IMG/VR virus record: IMGVR_UViG_3300046458_000064
Location: 1-21,496 of that record
Strand: one strand, 5' to 3'
DNA length: 21,496 nucleotides
DNA from: a virus
Under the pieces are notes generated by a model. That model was not told the origin of the DNA. It made no database searches and saw only the letters and a list, made by a program, of their open reading frames with translations. Of this stretch, positions 1 to 6,184 are shown one piece after another; the stretch's first letter is position 1, and every line of letters starts with the position of its first letter. Made by a program: the position numbers and the translations under genes.

Positions 1-411
1 GGCCTGATCGGCTTGCTGCGGGATCTCATCCCAGGCGCCCTTGTCGCGCCGCGAACGGGTCGAACTGCGGCCATGTGGCACCGCTTGCTCGATAGCGCTG
101 CGCAGACCGAGCAGGTTGTCCGGCAAATCAGCGGCGGTCAGCGACGTACGCGCGGCAATCATGCCGCAGCCGATGTCGACGCCGACCGCTGCCGGAATGA
201 TCGCGCCGACTGTCGGGATCACGCTGCCGATGGTCGAGCCCTTGCCCAAGTGCACATCCGGCATGACCGCCAGATGTTTGAAGATGAACGGCATTTTTGC
301 GGTGTTCATCAACTGCTCGCGGGCCTCGTTTTCCACCGGAACGCCTTCGGTCCAGAGTTTGATCGGTTTGCCGTTGGCGACTTCGAGCAATTGGTAAGTG
401 TGATCTTTCAT
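1..411 (-). CDS. rtcB: RNA-splicing ligase RtcB, N-terminal part (cut by window edge)
   Basis: RtcB joins RNA 2',3'-cyclic phosphate or 3'-phosphate ends to 5'-OH ends using GTP and Mn2+, and repairs cleaved tRNA and other RNAs in the cytoplasm. The 137 visible codons run without a stop off the left edge and contain the family signature PDVHLGKGSTIGSVIPT, then VGVDIGCGM, whose Asp and Cys are metal/active-site residues, then RRDKGAW. About a third of a usual ~400-residue protein is present. I chose the ATG at 411 because it matches the N-terminal length of E. coli RtcB to within a few residues. An in-frame double ATG at 456/453 would add 14-15 residues; neither start has a strong Shine-Dalgarno sequence. 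The gene is divergent from rtcR and lies behind a sigma-54 promoter, so it should be induced by RtcR on RNA damage. Confidence 0.95.
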   Translation of the reverse strand, partial: MKDHTYQLLEVANGKPIKLWTEGVPVENEAREQLMNTAKMPFIFKHLAVMPDVHLGKGSTIGSVIPTVGAIIPAAVGVDIGCGMIAARTSLTAADLPDNLLGLRSAIEQAVPHGRSSTRSRRDKGAWDEIPQQADQA

Positions 412-495
412 GTCTTTATTCGACTGCGTATTAAAGAAATTTGAGTTGGCCATCATGGCGTCTCGCTGGGTTTTGCTGTTCGTTGCGATAGACAT

Positions 496-511
496 AGCAG
501 CGGCCGTGCCA
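496..511 (-). promoter_or_regulatory. sigma-54 (-24/-12) promoter of rtcB
   Basis: On the minus strand the site reads TGGCACGGCCGCTGCT. The consensus is TGGCACG-N4-TTGCW, so only the first T of the -12 element differs. The GG and GC doublets have the required spacing. Transcription would start near position 485, giving a leader of about 30 nt to the upstream ATG pair or about 74 nt to the ATG at 411. It fits with the neighbouring sigma-54 activator gene rtcR. Confidence 0.85.
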
Positions 512-619
512 GGTTTTCAACCCCCCTGAAAAAACTTCATAACTCTCTGTTTTAAATGACCTTTATTATCTATCGACTTTTTGAGTGTTTGAATTGACGA
601 CAAACCCTGCGTAGAAAAA

Positions 620-653
620 TTATCATTAGATATCGTTTTTTATCTTTAGAGAT
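620..653. promoter_or_regulatory. Phased pair of TTATC-WTTAGA boxes, candidate RtcR binding sites
   Basis: Two 14-bp direct repeats, TTATCATTAGATAT (620-633) and TTATCTTTAGAGAT (640-653), agree at 12 of 14 positions and start exactly 20 bp apart, about two helical turns. The second also forms a perfect inverted repeat, TTATCT-TTAG-AGATAA (640-655). They lie about 110-145 bp upstream of the -24 element of the rtcB promoter, a normal distance for a sigma-54 enhancer, and directly abut the rtcR start codon, so they could also mediate autoregulation. Assignment to RtcR is inference. Confidence 0.5.
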
Positions 654-657
654 AAGC

Positions 658-2256
658 ATGCAAAATAGACGTACCGTCGCCATCGGTTTTATCGGAGCCA
701 CCCTTGATCGCGTCGGTAAAGGCGCCAATCGCTGGAGCCATTGGCGCCCGAGCGTGGGCCTCTGCCAGCAGGCGGATGTGCTGATCAATCGGCTTGAGCT
801 GATTCACGGCATCGACGCCCGCGACGTCAGTCTCGCCGAGCGGGTGCGCGCCGACATTCAGCAGGTGTCACCGGAAACCGAAGTGCGCCTGCACTCGATG
901 GCGTTGCGCAATCCGTGGGATTTTGAAGAGGTCTACGGCGCGCTGCACGATTTCACCACTGCCTACGCGTTCGACACCGAACACGAGGACTACCTCGTCC
1001 ACATCACCACCGGCACCCACGTCGCGCAGATCTGCTGGTTTCTGTTGACCGAGGCGCGCTACTTGCCCGCTCGCCTGATCCAGACCTCCCCCGCCAAGCG
1101 CAAGAGCGAAGACGAGCACGCCTGCGGCACCCACGCCCTGATCGACCTCGACCTGTCGCGATACGATCGCATCGCCTCACGCTTCGCCAATAAACGCCTG
1201 GAAGGTCTGGCATTTCTGAAGTCCGGCATCGCCACACGCAATGCCGCGTTCAACCGCTCCATAGAGCAGATCGAACGCGTTGCGGTACGCTCGAAAGCCC
1301 CCATGTTGCTGATCGGCCCGACCGGTGCCGGCAAATCCTTTCTGGCTCGACGCATCTACGAACTCAAACGCAACCGCCATCAGATGCAGGGGCGCTTTGT
1401 TGAAGTCAACTGCGCCACCCTGCGTGGCGACGGTGCGATGTCGACCTTGTTCGGCCACAGCAAAGGCGCCTTCACCGGCGCACAGAACGCCCGCGACGGC
1501 CTGCTGCGCGCGGCCGATGGCGGCATGCTGTTCCTCGATGAAATCGGCGAACTGGGCGCCGACGAGCAGGCGATGCTACTCAAAGCGATTGAAGAGAAAC
1601 GCTTCTTTCCACTGGGTTCTGACAAGGAGGTGGAGAGCGACTTCCTGATCATCGCCGGCACCCATCGCGACCTGCGCAGCCGGGTCGCTGAAGGCCTGTT
1701 TCGCGAAGACTTGTACGCACGCATCAACCTCTGGACGTTCGACCTTCCCGGCCTCGCCGGTCGCCGCGAGGATATCGAGCCGAATATTGATTTCGAGTTG
1801 CAGCGCCATGCCCGTGAGCATGGGCAATTGGTGCGCTTCAACCTTGAAGCACGCCGCCGCTATCTGGCCTTCGCCAGCTCTAGTGAAGCGGCGTGGCTGG
1901 GCAATTTCCGCGAACTGTCTGCGTCGATCACGCGCATGGCGACATTGGCGGATAGCGGGAGAATTGATGAGGCGCAGGTGCAGGAAGAGATTGAGCGGTT
2001 GCGTTATGCCTGGGGCCTGACCCAAGTGGGAAGCAACTCAGAAGATTTGCCAGGGAATGAAGAGAGCATGGATCTGTTTGACCGCTTGCAGTTGCGGGCA
2101 GTGCTTGAGGTCTGCCGGCAAGCAGACAGCCTGTCAGATGCCGGTCGCCGCTTGTTTGGCATCTCGCGCCTGGCCAAGGCGCAGCCTAATGATGCGGACC
2201 GCTTGCGCAAGTACCTGGCCCGGTTCGGGATTGAATGGAGCCAGTTGGCGCCGTAG
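658..2256 (+). CDS. rtcR: RtcR, sigma-54-dependent activator of RNA repair genes
   Basis: This 532-residue protein is a bacterial enhancer-binding protein that activates rtcB/rtcA transcription. Residues 1-~185 form the RtcR sensory domain, a CARF-type Rossmann fold that in characterised homologues senses RNA ends or fragments (known from the family). The AAA+ core follows, with Walker A GPTGAGKS near residue 220, the sigma-54-contacting GAFTGA loop near 270, and Walker B LFLDE near 292. The C-terminal ~60 residues hold the DNA-binding helix-turn-helix region. The length is usual for RtcR. The ATG at 658 follows a weak AGAGA ribosome site embedded in an inverted repeat. The gene is divergent from rtcB, the classical arrangement. 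I see no clear terminator behind it. All key ATPase residues are present, so the gene looks functional. Confidence 0.97.
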   Translation: MQNRRTVAIGFIGATLDRVGKGANRWSHWRPSVGLCQQADVLINRLELIHGIDARDVSLAERVRADIQQVSPETEVRLHSMALRNPWDFEEVYGALHDFTTAYAFDTEHEDYLVHITTGTHVAQICWFLLTEARYLPARLIQTSPAKRKSEDEHACGTHALIDLDLSRYDRIASRFANKRLEGLAFLKSGIATRNAAFNRSIEQIERVAVRSKAPMLLIGPTGAGKSFLARRIYELKRNRHQMQGRFVEVNCATLRGDGAMSTLFGHSKGAFTGAQNARDGLLRAADGGMLFLDEIGELGADEQAMLLKAIEEKRFFPLGSDKEVESDFLIIAGTHRDLRSRVAEGLFREDLYARINLWTFDLPGLAGRREDIEPNIDFELQRHAREHGQLVRFNLEARRRYLAFASSSEAAWLGNFRELSASITRMATLADSGRIDEAQVQEEIERLRYAWGLTQVGSNSEDLPGNEESMDLFDRLQLRAVLEVCRQADSLSDAGRRLFGISRLAKAQPNDADRLRKYLARFGIEWSQLAP

Positions 2257-2377
2257 ATCTCTTAGACGTATAACGCCTGGCCACCTTACTTGACCTGATG
2301 CCGCTGGTCTGATGTACCGCACCTTCGCCCTGTGAGTTCTTCCAATGCAGTACATCCCCGACCTGGAAGACAACCTC

Positions 2378-2647
2378 ATGAACAAGCGAATGATTGCTAT
2401 CGGATTGGCAAGCCTGCTTTCACTGTGCCCACTGTTTTCCCTTGCGGCTGAAAAAACAGGCGGCTCCTCAGTTCCAGCCACTGCGATTCCCGGCGTAAAC
2501 CAAGGCGGATCCGAGTCAAAAGAAGACAAAGCCGACAAGAAAGGCGAGGAAGCATCAGGATCAAATTCCGGTGCCGAAGCACACGAAACACAGAAGGATG
2601 CCAACACCTCGAGCGATTCTGCAGATGTTAAAAAACCCAGCCAGTGA
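2378..2647 (+). CDS. Small exported low-complexity protein, function unknown
   Basis: An 89-residue protein that I do not recognise. Residues 1-~24 (MNKRMIAIGLASLLSLCPLFSLAA) form a clear Sec signal peptide ending in an AxA-like site. The mature part is short, hydrophilic and rich in K, E, D, S and G, with no cysteine and no predicted fold visible. I use the ATG at 2378 because GGAAGA lies 7 nt upstream; an in-frame ATG at 2345 lacks a ribosome site and would put charged residues before the signal peptide. It stands alone between rtcR and another exported protein on the same strand. It probably acts in the periplasm as a disordered protein, which is inference only. Confidence 0.7.
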   Translation: MNKRMIAIGLASLLSLCPLFSLAAEKTGGSSVPATAIPGVNQGGSESKEDKADKKGEEASGSNSGAEAHETQKDANTSSDSADVKKPSQ

Positions 2648-2731
2648 ACCGCTGATTTTGGCCGATGAACAGATGGTAGCGCCGAGCCATGAATGCTAAC
2701 GTTCCCGGCCAACATTCAGGGATGGCGTGCC

Positions 2732-3091
2732 ATGTTCAATCGGTTTCTGGCGACAACGGCAATACTCCTCACTTTCAGCCCTGCAGCACACAGCGCACCC
2801 TTGCCCAGCGAATATCTGGAAGAGTGCCAGCGAGTCGAAAATTCGGCCAAAGCCATCATGAAAGCCAGGCAAGGAGGCGTGCCCCTCTCCTCCGTCCTGG
2901 AACTGGCCGACAACGCAGGAAAGGAGAGCGAGTATGTGGGTAGTTTGTACAAAGCCTTGATCGGGCAGGCCTACGACATGCCTAGGGAGTCGGACGCGAG
3001 GAAGCAGGAGAAGGTGGTGGCTGACTTTCAGCAAACTTTTTATTCGCTTTGCATCGATTCGGCACAGAAAACGGCGAGTGAAAGAAGCTGA
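2732..3091 (+). CDS. Small exported hypothetical protein
   Basis: A 119-residue protein of unknown function. The N-terminal ~22 residues (MFNRFLATTAILLTFSPAAHSA) are a Sec signal peptide with an A-H-S-A cleavage site. The mature part is helical in character, with two cysteines (in EECQ and SLCID) that could form a disulphide. Its pattern of KALIGQAYDMP followed by a C-terminal FxxxxxxxC resembles small secreted proteins I associate with Pseudomonas and Acinetobacter genomes, but I cannot name a family. The ATG at 2732 is preceded by AGGGA 9 nt upstream; an earlier in-frame ATG at 2693 would bury the signal peptide. It ends 87 nt before the tRNA-Pro remnant, on the chromosomal side of the presumed prophage junction. 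Confidence 0.72.
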   Translation: MFNRFLATTAILLTFSPAAHSAPLPSEYLEECQRVENSAKAIMKARQGGVPLSSVLELADNAGKESEYVGSLYKALIGQAYDMPRESDARKQEKVVADFQQTFYSLCIDSAQKTASERS

Positions 3092-3133
3092 CGGGAAATG
3101 CTCTTCTATAGAGAGCAAAAATCACTGCGCATG

Positions 3134-3161
3134 AAAAAGCCCAATCTTTTCAGATTGGGCT
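3134..3161 (-). terminator. Intrinsic terminator behind tRNA-Pro remnant
   Basis: A perfect 10-bp stem (AGCCCAATCT with AGATTGGGCT, 4-nt loop) is followed on the minus strand by a T run. It sits 17 nt past the CCA of the tRNA fragment, as expected for the original tRNA terminator. This marks the left side as native tRNA downstream flank. Confidence 0.88.
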
Positions 3162-3177
3162 AAGTCATTGAATTATA

Positions 3178-3227
3178 TGGTCGGGACGGAGTGATTCGAA
3201 CACTCGACCCCTAGCACCCCATGCTGG
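3178..3227 (-). other. 3' fragment of tRNA-Pro(GGG): prophage attachment-site scar
   Basis: Read on the minus strand, this piece has the anticodon arm with loop ATGGGGT (anticodon GGG at 3220-3218), the variable loop, a perfect T-arm (GAGTG-TTCGAAT-CACTC), the 3' acceptor strand CGTCCCG, discriminator A and encoded CCA (3180-3178). The D-arm and 5' acceptor strand are missing: upstream of 3227 the sequence is unrelated. The anticodon stem has one mismatch (C3226/A3212), so identity with the intact tRNA probably ends near 3225. Such 3' fragments are left when tyrosine-recombinase elements integrate into a tRNA gene. The orientation puts the element to the right and predicts the intact tRNA at its far end. 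Confidence 0.8.
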
Positions 3228-3433
3228 GGACTGTAGCAGTCCAAGCATTTGTTTTGTAAGGATAAAGCCCTACTTTCAGGATAGCAAAACATCCGTTTTT
3301 TTGTGCTTATGCAAACGGAAAGACGCGGCCTGCAGAGGAGGTTTTGCGCAGGCGCTGGACTGCCTCAGTCTCCAGGATTTTTAGGCAGTGTGGTAGGTTT
3401 GCAGGCCACATAAACCCGATCAAGGAATGAACC
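3228..3433. other. Non-coding stretch inside the prophage end
   Basis: No convincing gene is present. Three short inverted repeats are visible: GGACTG-TAG-CAGTCC directly beside the tRNA fragment (3228-3242), GCCTGC...GCAGGC, and ACTGCCT...AGGCAGT, the last upstream of the following small gene. The stretch next to the tRNA fragment is where phage-side integrase arm sites would be expected, but I cannot identify them by eye. Confidence 0.4.
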
Positions 3434-3676
3434 ATGAAGGACAAGGTCAAGCTCAACCCAGGCGAAGAGTTAAAGTTCGAGAGCTCTCGTTCAAAGGGTT
3501 TCATGGCGGAAGAGGATATCAACGAATACTCCGTCGTAAACGCTGCCGGACAGGTTGTCGGACAGGTAACACACACCGATCACACGGCGGTGCGAGGCTT
3601 TAGAAGAACTCAGACGGTCCGCCAGACAGACGTTAATGGAAAGGTAATTGTCGACGAGCACTGGGAAGGCGCATAG
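3434..3676 (+). CDS. Small conserved-looking hypothetical protein
   Basis: An 80-residue soluble protein without signal peptide, membrane segment or cysteine. It has alternating hydrophobic residues typical of a small beta-rich fold (EYSVVNAAGQVVGQVTHTDHTAVRGFRRTQTVRQTDVNGKVIVDEHW). The ATG at 3434 is preceded by AAGGAA at a good distance. I recall similar short proteins at the ends of Pseudomonas prophages, but I assign no function. It is the first gene inside the attachment-site scar, on the plus strand, opposite to the phage late genes, which suggests expression in the lysogen. A 9-bp inverted repeat lies just behind it. Confidence 0.65.
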   Translation: MKDKVKLNPGEELKFESSRSKGFMAEEDINEYSVVNAAGQVVGQVTHTDHTAVRGFRRTQTVRQTDVNGKVIVDEHWEGA

Positions 3677-3686
3677 CAACCTTCTA

Positions 3687-3723
3687 TTGCGTGCCTAGGT
3701 TTCTCTTGTAAGCCGGCACGCAA
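3687..3723. repeat. 9-bp inverted repeat with 19-nt loop
   Basis: TTGCGTGCC (3687-3695) and GGCACGCAA (3715-3723) are perfect complements, 11 nt past the stop codon of the 80-residue gene. There is no T run, so it is either a Rho-independent-like relic, an mRNA-stabilising stem or a protein site. Confidence 0.5.
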
Positions 3724-3733
3724 GCCCACCACC

Positions 3734-3748
3734 ATGTCAAGGTGACAT
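3734..3748. repeat. Short palindrome, possible operator
   Basis: ATGTCA-AGG-TGACAT is a perfect 6-bp inverted repeat with a 3-nt spacer in the otherwise gene-free stretch 3677-3990. Its size suits a dimeric phage regulator, but only one copy is present, so the assignment is weak. The rest of this stretch, apart from the LexA box at its right end, shows nothing I can name. Confidence 0.3.
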
Positions 3749-3953
3749 CGGAATGACCGTAAGCTGCTGATATAAAAGAGAAACAGCCCTAAAATCGCAG
3801 GGTAAAAAGTCGCCATTACACCCTATAAGAATCAACAACTTAGCGCTGTATTTTCCTACAGTGCTTTGCCCTCCTACGGCGTCCTGCCGACAGTCACCGA
3901 TCCAGAATCCTACAGCTCGTCGACTCACCCTCGCTCACCCGACCGCCCTCGAT

Positions 3954-3973
3954 TACTGTATATCCAAACAGTA
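3954..3973. promoter_or_regulatory. LexA (SOS) box
   Basis: TACTGTATATCCAAACAGTA matches the 20-bp E. coli SOS consensus at 17 positions. It has the complete CTGT-N8-ACAG core and the flanking TA pairs. It lies 17 nt upstream of the GTG start at 3991, where it would overlap the promoter of that gene and repress it until DNA damage. Confidence 0.85.
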
Positions 3974-3990
3974 CAAAGCAAGGCACCTCT

Positions 3991-4359
3991 GTGGACCCCA
4001 TCTATATAGAAGAAACCGACGATTGGCTCGGCTGCCCGACGCCGCTCGAAACCTGCCGGCACCAGCTCGCCATCTACGAGAATGAGTTCGAAGAATTGAA
4101 CCTGCAGCTGCGCCAAGCAAGGGAGCGGATATTCAAGCTGGTTGAAATGCACGCTGGCGCCTCAGCCGAGTGCGAAACACTCCGATCCCAACTGAGCGCC
4201 GCGAAGTCAGAAGCGGCAGACGCCAGAAGGCGTGCTACCGACATCGAGACCAAAAGCACTTGGGAGTTGATGGCGAAGAACAAGCACATCAGCGAATTGG
4301 TCACCAAACTGGAAGCCGCAACGGGCATCAGTGTGCGCACAGGTCAGCAGATCCGTTAA
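3991..4359 (+). CDS. LexA-controlled coiled-coil protein, function unknown
   Basis: A 122-residue cytoplasmic protein starting at GTG, with AAGG 7 nt upstream. Residues 1-~20 are acidic and contain WLGCP. Residues ~22-112 are almost entirely heptad-like (NEFEELNLQLRQARERIFKL, CETLRSQLSAAKSEAADA, ISELVTKLEAA), so a long coiled coil is likely. There is no signal peptide and no catalytic motif. The near-consensus LexA box just upstream predicts induction by DNA damage. Known LexA-repressed prophage genes include antirepressors such as Tum of phage 186 and those of Gifsy prophages, which are small proteins that titrate the phage repressor. An antirepressor or lysis-timing role is therefore a reasonable but unproven guess. 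A relic of a lysis cassette begins 2 bp behind its stop codon. Confidence 0.75.
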   Translation: MDPIYIEETDDWLGCPTPLETCRHQLAIYENEFEELNLQLRQARERIFKLVEMHAGASAECETLRSQLSAAKSEAADARRRATDIETKSTWELMAKNKHISELVTKLEAATGISVRTGQQIR

Positions 4360-4360
4360 C

Positions 4361-4431
4361 GACCATCACGGCACACCAGTGAAGGAAACTTGTCGGCCCG
4401 GCTTGAGATTCCGTTTAGCTTTCGCCACCCA
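4361..4431 (-). pseudogene. Relic of hydrolase 3' end and Rz start
   Basis: This stretch aligns without gaps to 6179-6249, with 54 of 71 bases identical by my count and the first 15 identical. On the minus strand it reads VAKAKRNLKPGRQVSFTGVP-stop, matching the intact hydrolase end AAKAKQTLKLGGHVFFKDVP-stop. It also keeps the same TGATG overlap with a following Rz-like start (M-V-V instead of M-V-I). Homology stops abruptly on both sides, at the coiled-coil gene stop codon and near 4432. It is a fossil of a second, diverged lysis cassette. Confidence 0.85.
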
Positions 4432-4576
4432 CCACAACGGACGTCGATGACTTCATTTACCGATTCTCAATCGTTCAGTCTACGACGCCATGCCGACCTT
4501 ACATCGCTCCACTCGTGTATCATCTACGCCCAAAATTACACAGCGCTATGCTAGGCAAACAAAATCTAGGGAACCC

Positions 4577-5656
4577 ATGAAAAACAACACGGACCGTATA
4601 GTCTTCCTTGACTACATGCGAATATTGGCTTTCGTTAGCGTGCTGGTAGGGCACAAATTCATTCAACAGATAATAGCAGTGATGCTAGACGAGAAGACTC
4701 ATGCGTCATTAAGGCTTGTCGCAGAAGTTGCCTATCAGATTTGCTACGGCGGTGCCGCAGGCGTCGTTGTTTTCTTCCTGACCTCTGGCTACATCATTTC
4801 TCACGTACTTCAATCTGAGCCTACAACCGAATTCATCATCAAACGAATTTTTCGGATTTACCCTCTTTTCATTTTTGCCGTGATTATGCAGGCACTGCTT
4901 GATCGCTACGTATCTGGCGTACCATTCGCTGATTTCTGGATGTGGATACCTAGACTGCTGCTTCTTGGAGATTACTTCGGCATTCCTCCCGTAATTGGTA
5001 GCGTTGAATGGACGCTTAGAATTGAAATTTCCTTTTACGTATTCATGGCGGTTATGAAGGCCGTCGGTATCATGCGCTACCAAAACTATCTTCCGGCAGT
5101 ATTTGTCGTGGCTACCGGCTTGCTGCATTATCTACCGCCATTCCCAAGTACTCCAGGGCTGGCCTTGGCCTATTTTTCTACCTACGCTCCATTTCTGTTC
5201 GCAGGTTCGTGCATCTATCTTATCGAGAAAAAGAAAGCATCAATCAATATCTGCATTGCCGCGATACTCATAATTATGTACTCATTCTTTGTCAAGACGA
5301 CAAAGTACCTACCCGACTGGAACAACCTCAACTACGGCATATACGCGCTGGGGTTATTCTTGGCAGCTTGGCTGTTAAGAAAATCCATGAATGACGGTCC
5401 GATTATCCGATTACTTTCTACACTCACTTATTCGGTCTATCTCTTTCATAACTGGCTTTGGAATTACATTCTAATGGCGGCCTCCAGCCTTGGAGTTCAA
5501 GAAGCACTCATCAAACCAGTCACCTTGGTGGTCCTATTAATCTTCTGCTATGCCATAAATAAGACTGTAGAAGAGTATGGCTTGAATGCTGGACGGGCGG
5601 TAATTAATCGTTTTAGGTCATCTAGGGCGCGAACTCTGATATCTACGCCCTCATAG
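4577..5656 (+). CDS. Acyltransferase-3 family membrane protein (probable O-antigen acyltransferase)
   Basis: A 359-residue integral membrane protein of the acyltransferase 3 family (OafA/OatA-like), which transfers acetyl or similar groups to surface sugars at the inner membrane. Diagnostic motifs appear in order: FLDYMRILAFVSVLVGHKF at the N-terminus with the catalytic-type His, GAAGVVVFFLTSGYIISHVL, then the basic FIIKRIFRIYPLF, then VEWTLRIEISFYVFM. About ten hydrophobic segments follow each other to the C-terminus. The ATG at 4577 has TAGGGAA just upstream; an in-frame ATG at 4490 would add 29 polar residues. The gene is clearly more AT-rich than the tail genes, on the opposite strand, and lies between the attachment scar and the lysis genes. 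That is the usual place for lysogenic-conversion genes that alter O-antigen and block phage adsorption. Confidence 0.88.
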   Translation: MKNNTDRIVFLDYMRILAFVSVLVGHKFIQQIIAVMLDEKTHASLRLVAEVAYQICYGGAAGVVVFFLTSGYIISHVLQSEPTTEFIIKRIFRIYPLFIFAVIMQALLDRYVSGVPFADFWMWIPRLLLLGDYFGIPPVIGSVEWTLRIEISFYVFMAVMKAVGIMRYQNYLPAVFVVATGLLHYLPPFPSTPGLALAYFSTYAPFLFAGSCIYLIEKKKASINICIAAILIIMYSFFVKTTKYLPDWNNLNYGIYALGLFLAAWLLRKSMNDGPIIRLLSTLTYSVYLFHNWLWNYILMAASSLGVQEALIKPVTLVVLLIFCYAINKTVEEYGLNAGRAVINRFRSSRARTLISTPS

Positions 5657-5680
5657 TGGGCTTCAGAGCAATTGTTTTAA

Positions 5681-6184
5681 TCAGCGCGACACCGTCCTGA
5701 CATAAGCCTGACAGGCCTGCAAGGCGATCAGTCCACGGTCGCCGGTGTCGGTGATGGCGATAATTCGTTGAGCATGCGCCGGGTCAAGTCGGGCGCGTAC
5801 GGTTGCATGATCCACGCCGCTGGCGCCGGTGGTTTTTGGCACGTCACAGCCACTGGCTGAATCCGCGTCGAGGAGGACTGACAGCCGCAGATCAGAAGTG
5901 GCAAGGCGATCGCGCAGGCGATCTTGGTCACGTTGGGCATCGGTCATTTTCCTGAAGTGGGTTTGCTCGCTGGCCACCAGCCGCTGCTCGATCGCCAGAC
6001 GCTTGTCCTGCTCGGCCTGCTGCGCGGTGGCGGCCGCCTGCGTAAGTTGGTTGAGGGTTTCGGCGTGCTGTTTGTCTTGCTGGGCCAATTGATTCCCGTA
6101 GCGCCAGTCCTGAAACTGCCAGGCGCTGCCGAAGCCGGCGAGAAAAAGCGTCAGCAGGCCGACCGCTTTCCACGGAATGACCAT
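5681..6184 (-). CDS. Rz: Inner-membrane spanin Rz
   Basis: A 167-residue Rz-type i-spanin that, with Rz1, bridges the periplasm and fuses inner and outer membranes in the last step of phage lysis. Residues ~5-22 form one N-terminal transmembrane segment (GLLTLFLAGFGSAW). The next ~90 residues are a Q/A/E-rich coiled coil, followed by a C-terminal domain with two cysteines. The ATG at 6184 overlaps the stop codon of the hydrolase gene (TGATG), with AAGGATG as ribosome site; the GTG one codon earlier is less likely. Rz1 is encoded inside it in another frame. It is the last late gene before the convergent acyltransferase gene. Confidence 0.9.
   Translation of the reverse strand: MVIPWKAVGLLTLFLAGFGSAWQFQDWRYGNQLAQQDKQHAETLNQLTQAAATAQQAEQDKRLAIEQRLVASEQTHFRKMTDAQRDQDRLRDRLATSDLRLSVLLDADSASGCDVPKTTGASGVDHATVRARLDPAHAQRIIAITDTGDRGLIALQACQAYVRTVSR
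5728..5940 (-). CDS. Rz1: Outer-membrane spanin lipoprotein Rz1 (nested in Rz)
   Basis: A 70-residue lipoprotein encoded entirely within Rz in a different frame, the same layout as lambda Rz/Rz1. It begins with a basic N-terminus and a hydrophobic stretch (IACAIALPLLICGC) whose lipobox I-C-G-C gives a lipidated Cys near residue 20. A Pro-rich linker (KPPAPAAW) follows, which is characteristic of o-spanins. AGGAAA lies upstream of the ATG. It would sit on the inner leaflet of the outer membrane and pair with the C-terminus of Rz. Confidence 0.88.
   Translation of the reverse strand: MPNVTKIACAIALPLLICGCQSSSTRIQPVAVTCQKPPAPAAWIMQPYAPDLTRRMLNELSPSPTPATVD

Noticed and set aside
13-444. Plus-strand open frame opposite rtcB
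   Set aside because: Its frame mirrors the RtcB coding sequence, which has family motifs; the plus-strand product has no recognisable features.
3178-3260. A complete tRNA gene
   Set aside because: The D-arm and 5' acceptor strand are missing and the anticodon stem has a mismatch, so only a 3' fragment is present.
3737-3928. 63-codon minus-strand frame in the gap before the SOS gene
   Set aside because: No ribosome site, no plausible promoter and no recognisable composition; I treat it as chance.
3230-5656. Integrase next to the attachment scar
   Set aside because: No tyrosine- or serine-recombinase motifs occur in any frame here; the integrase is expected at the other end of the prophage.
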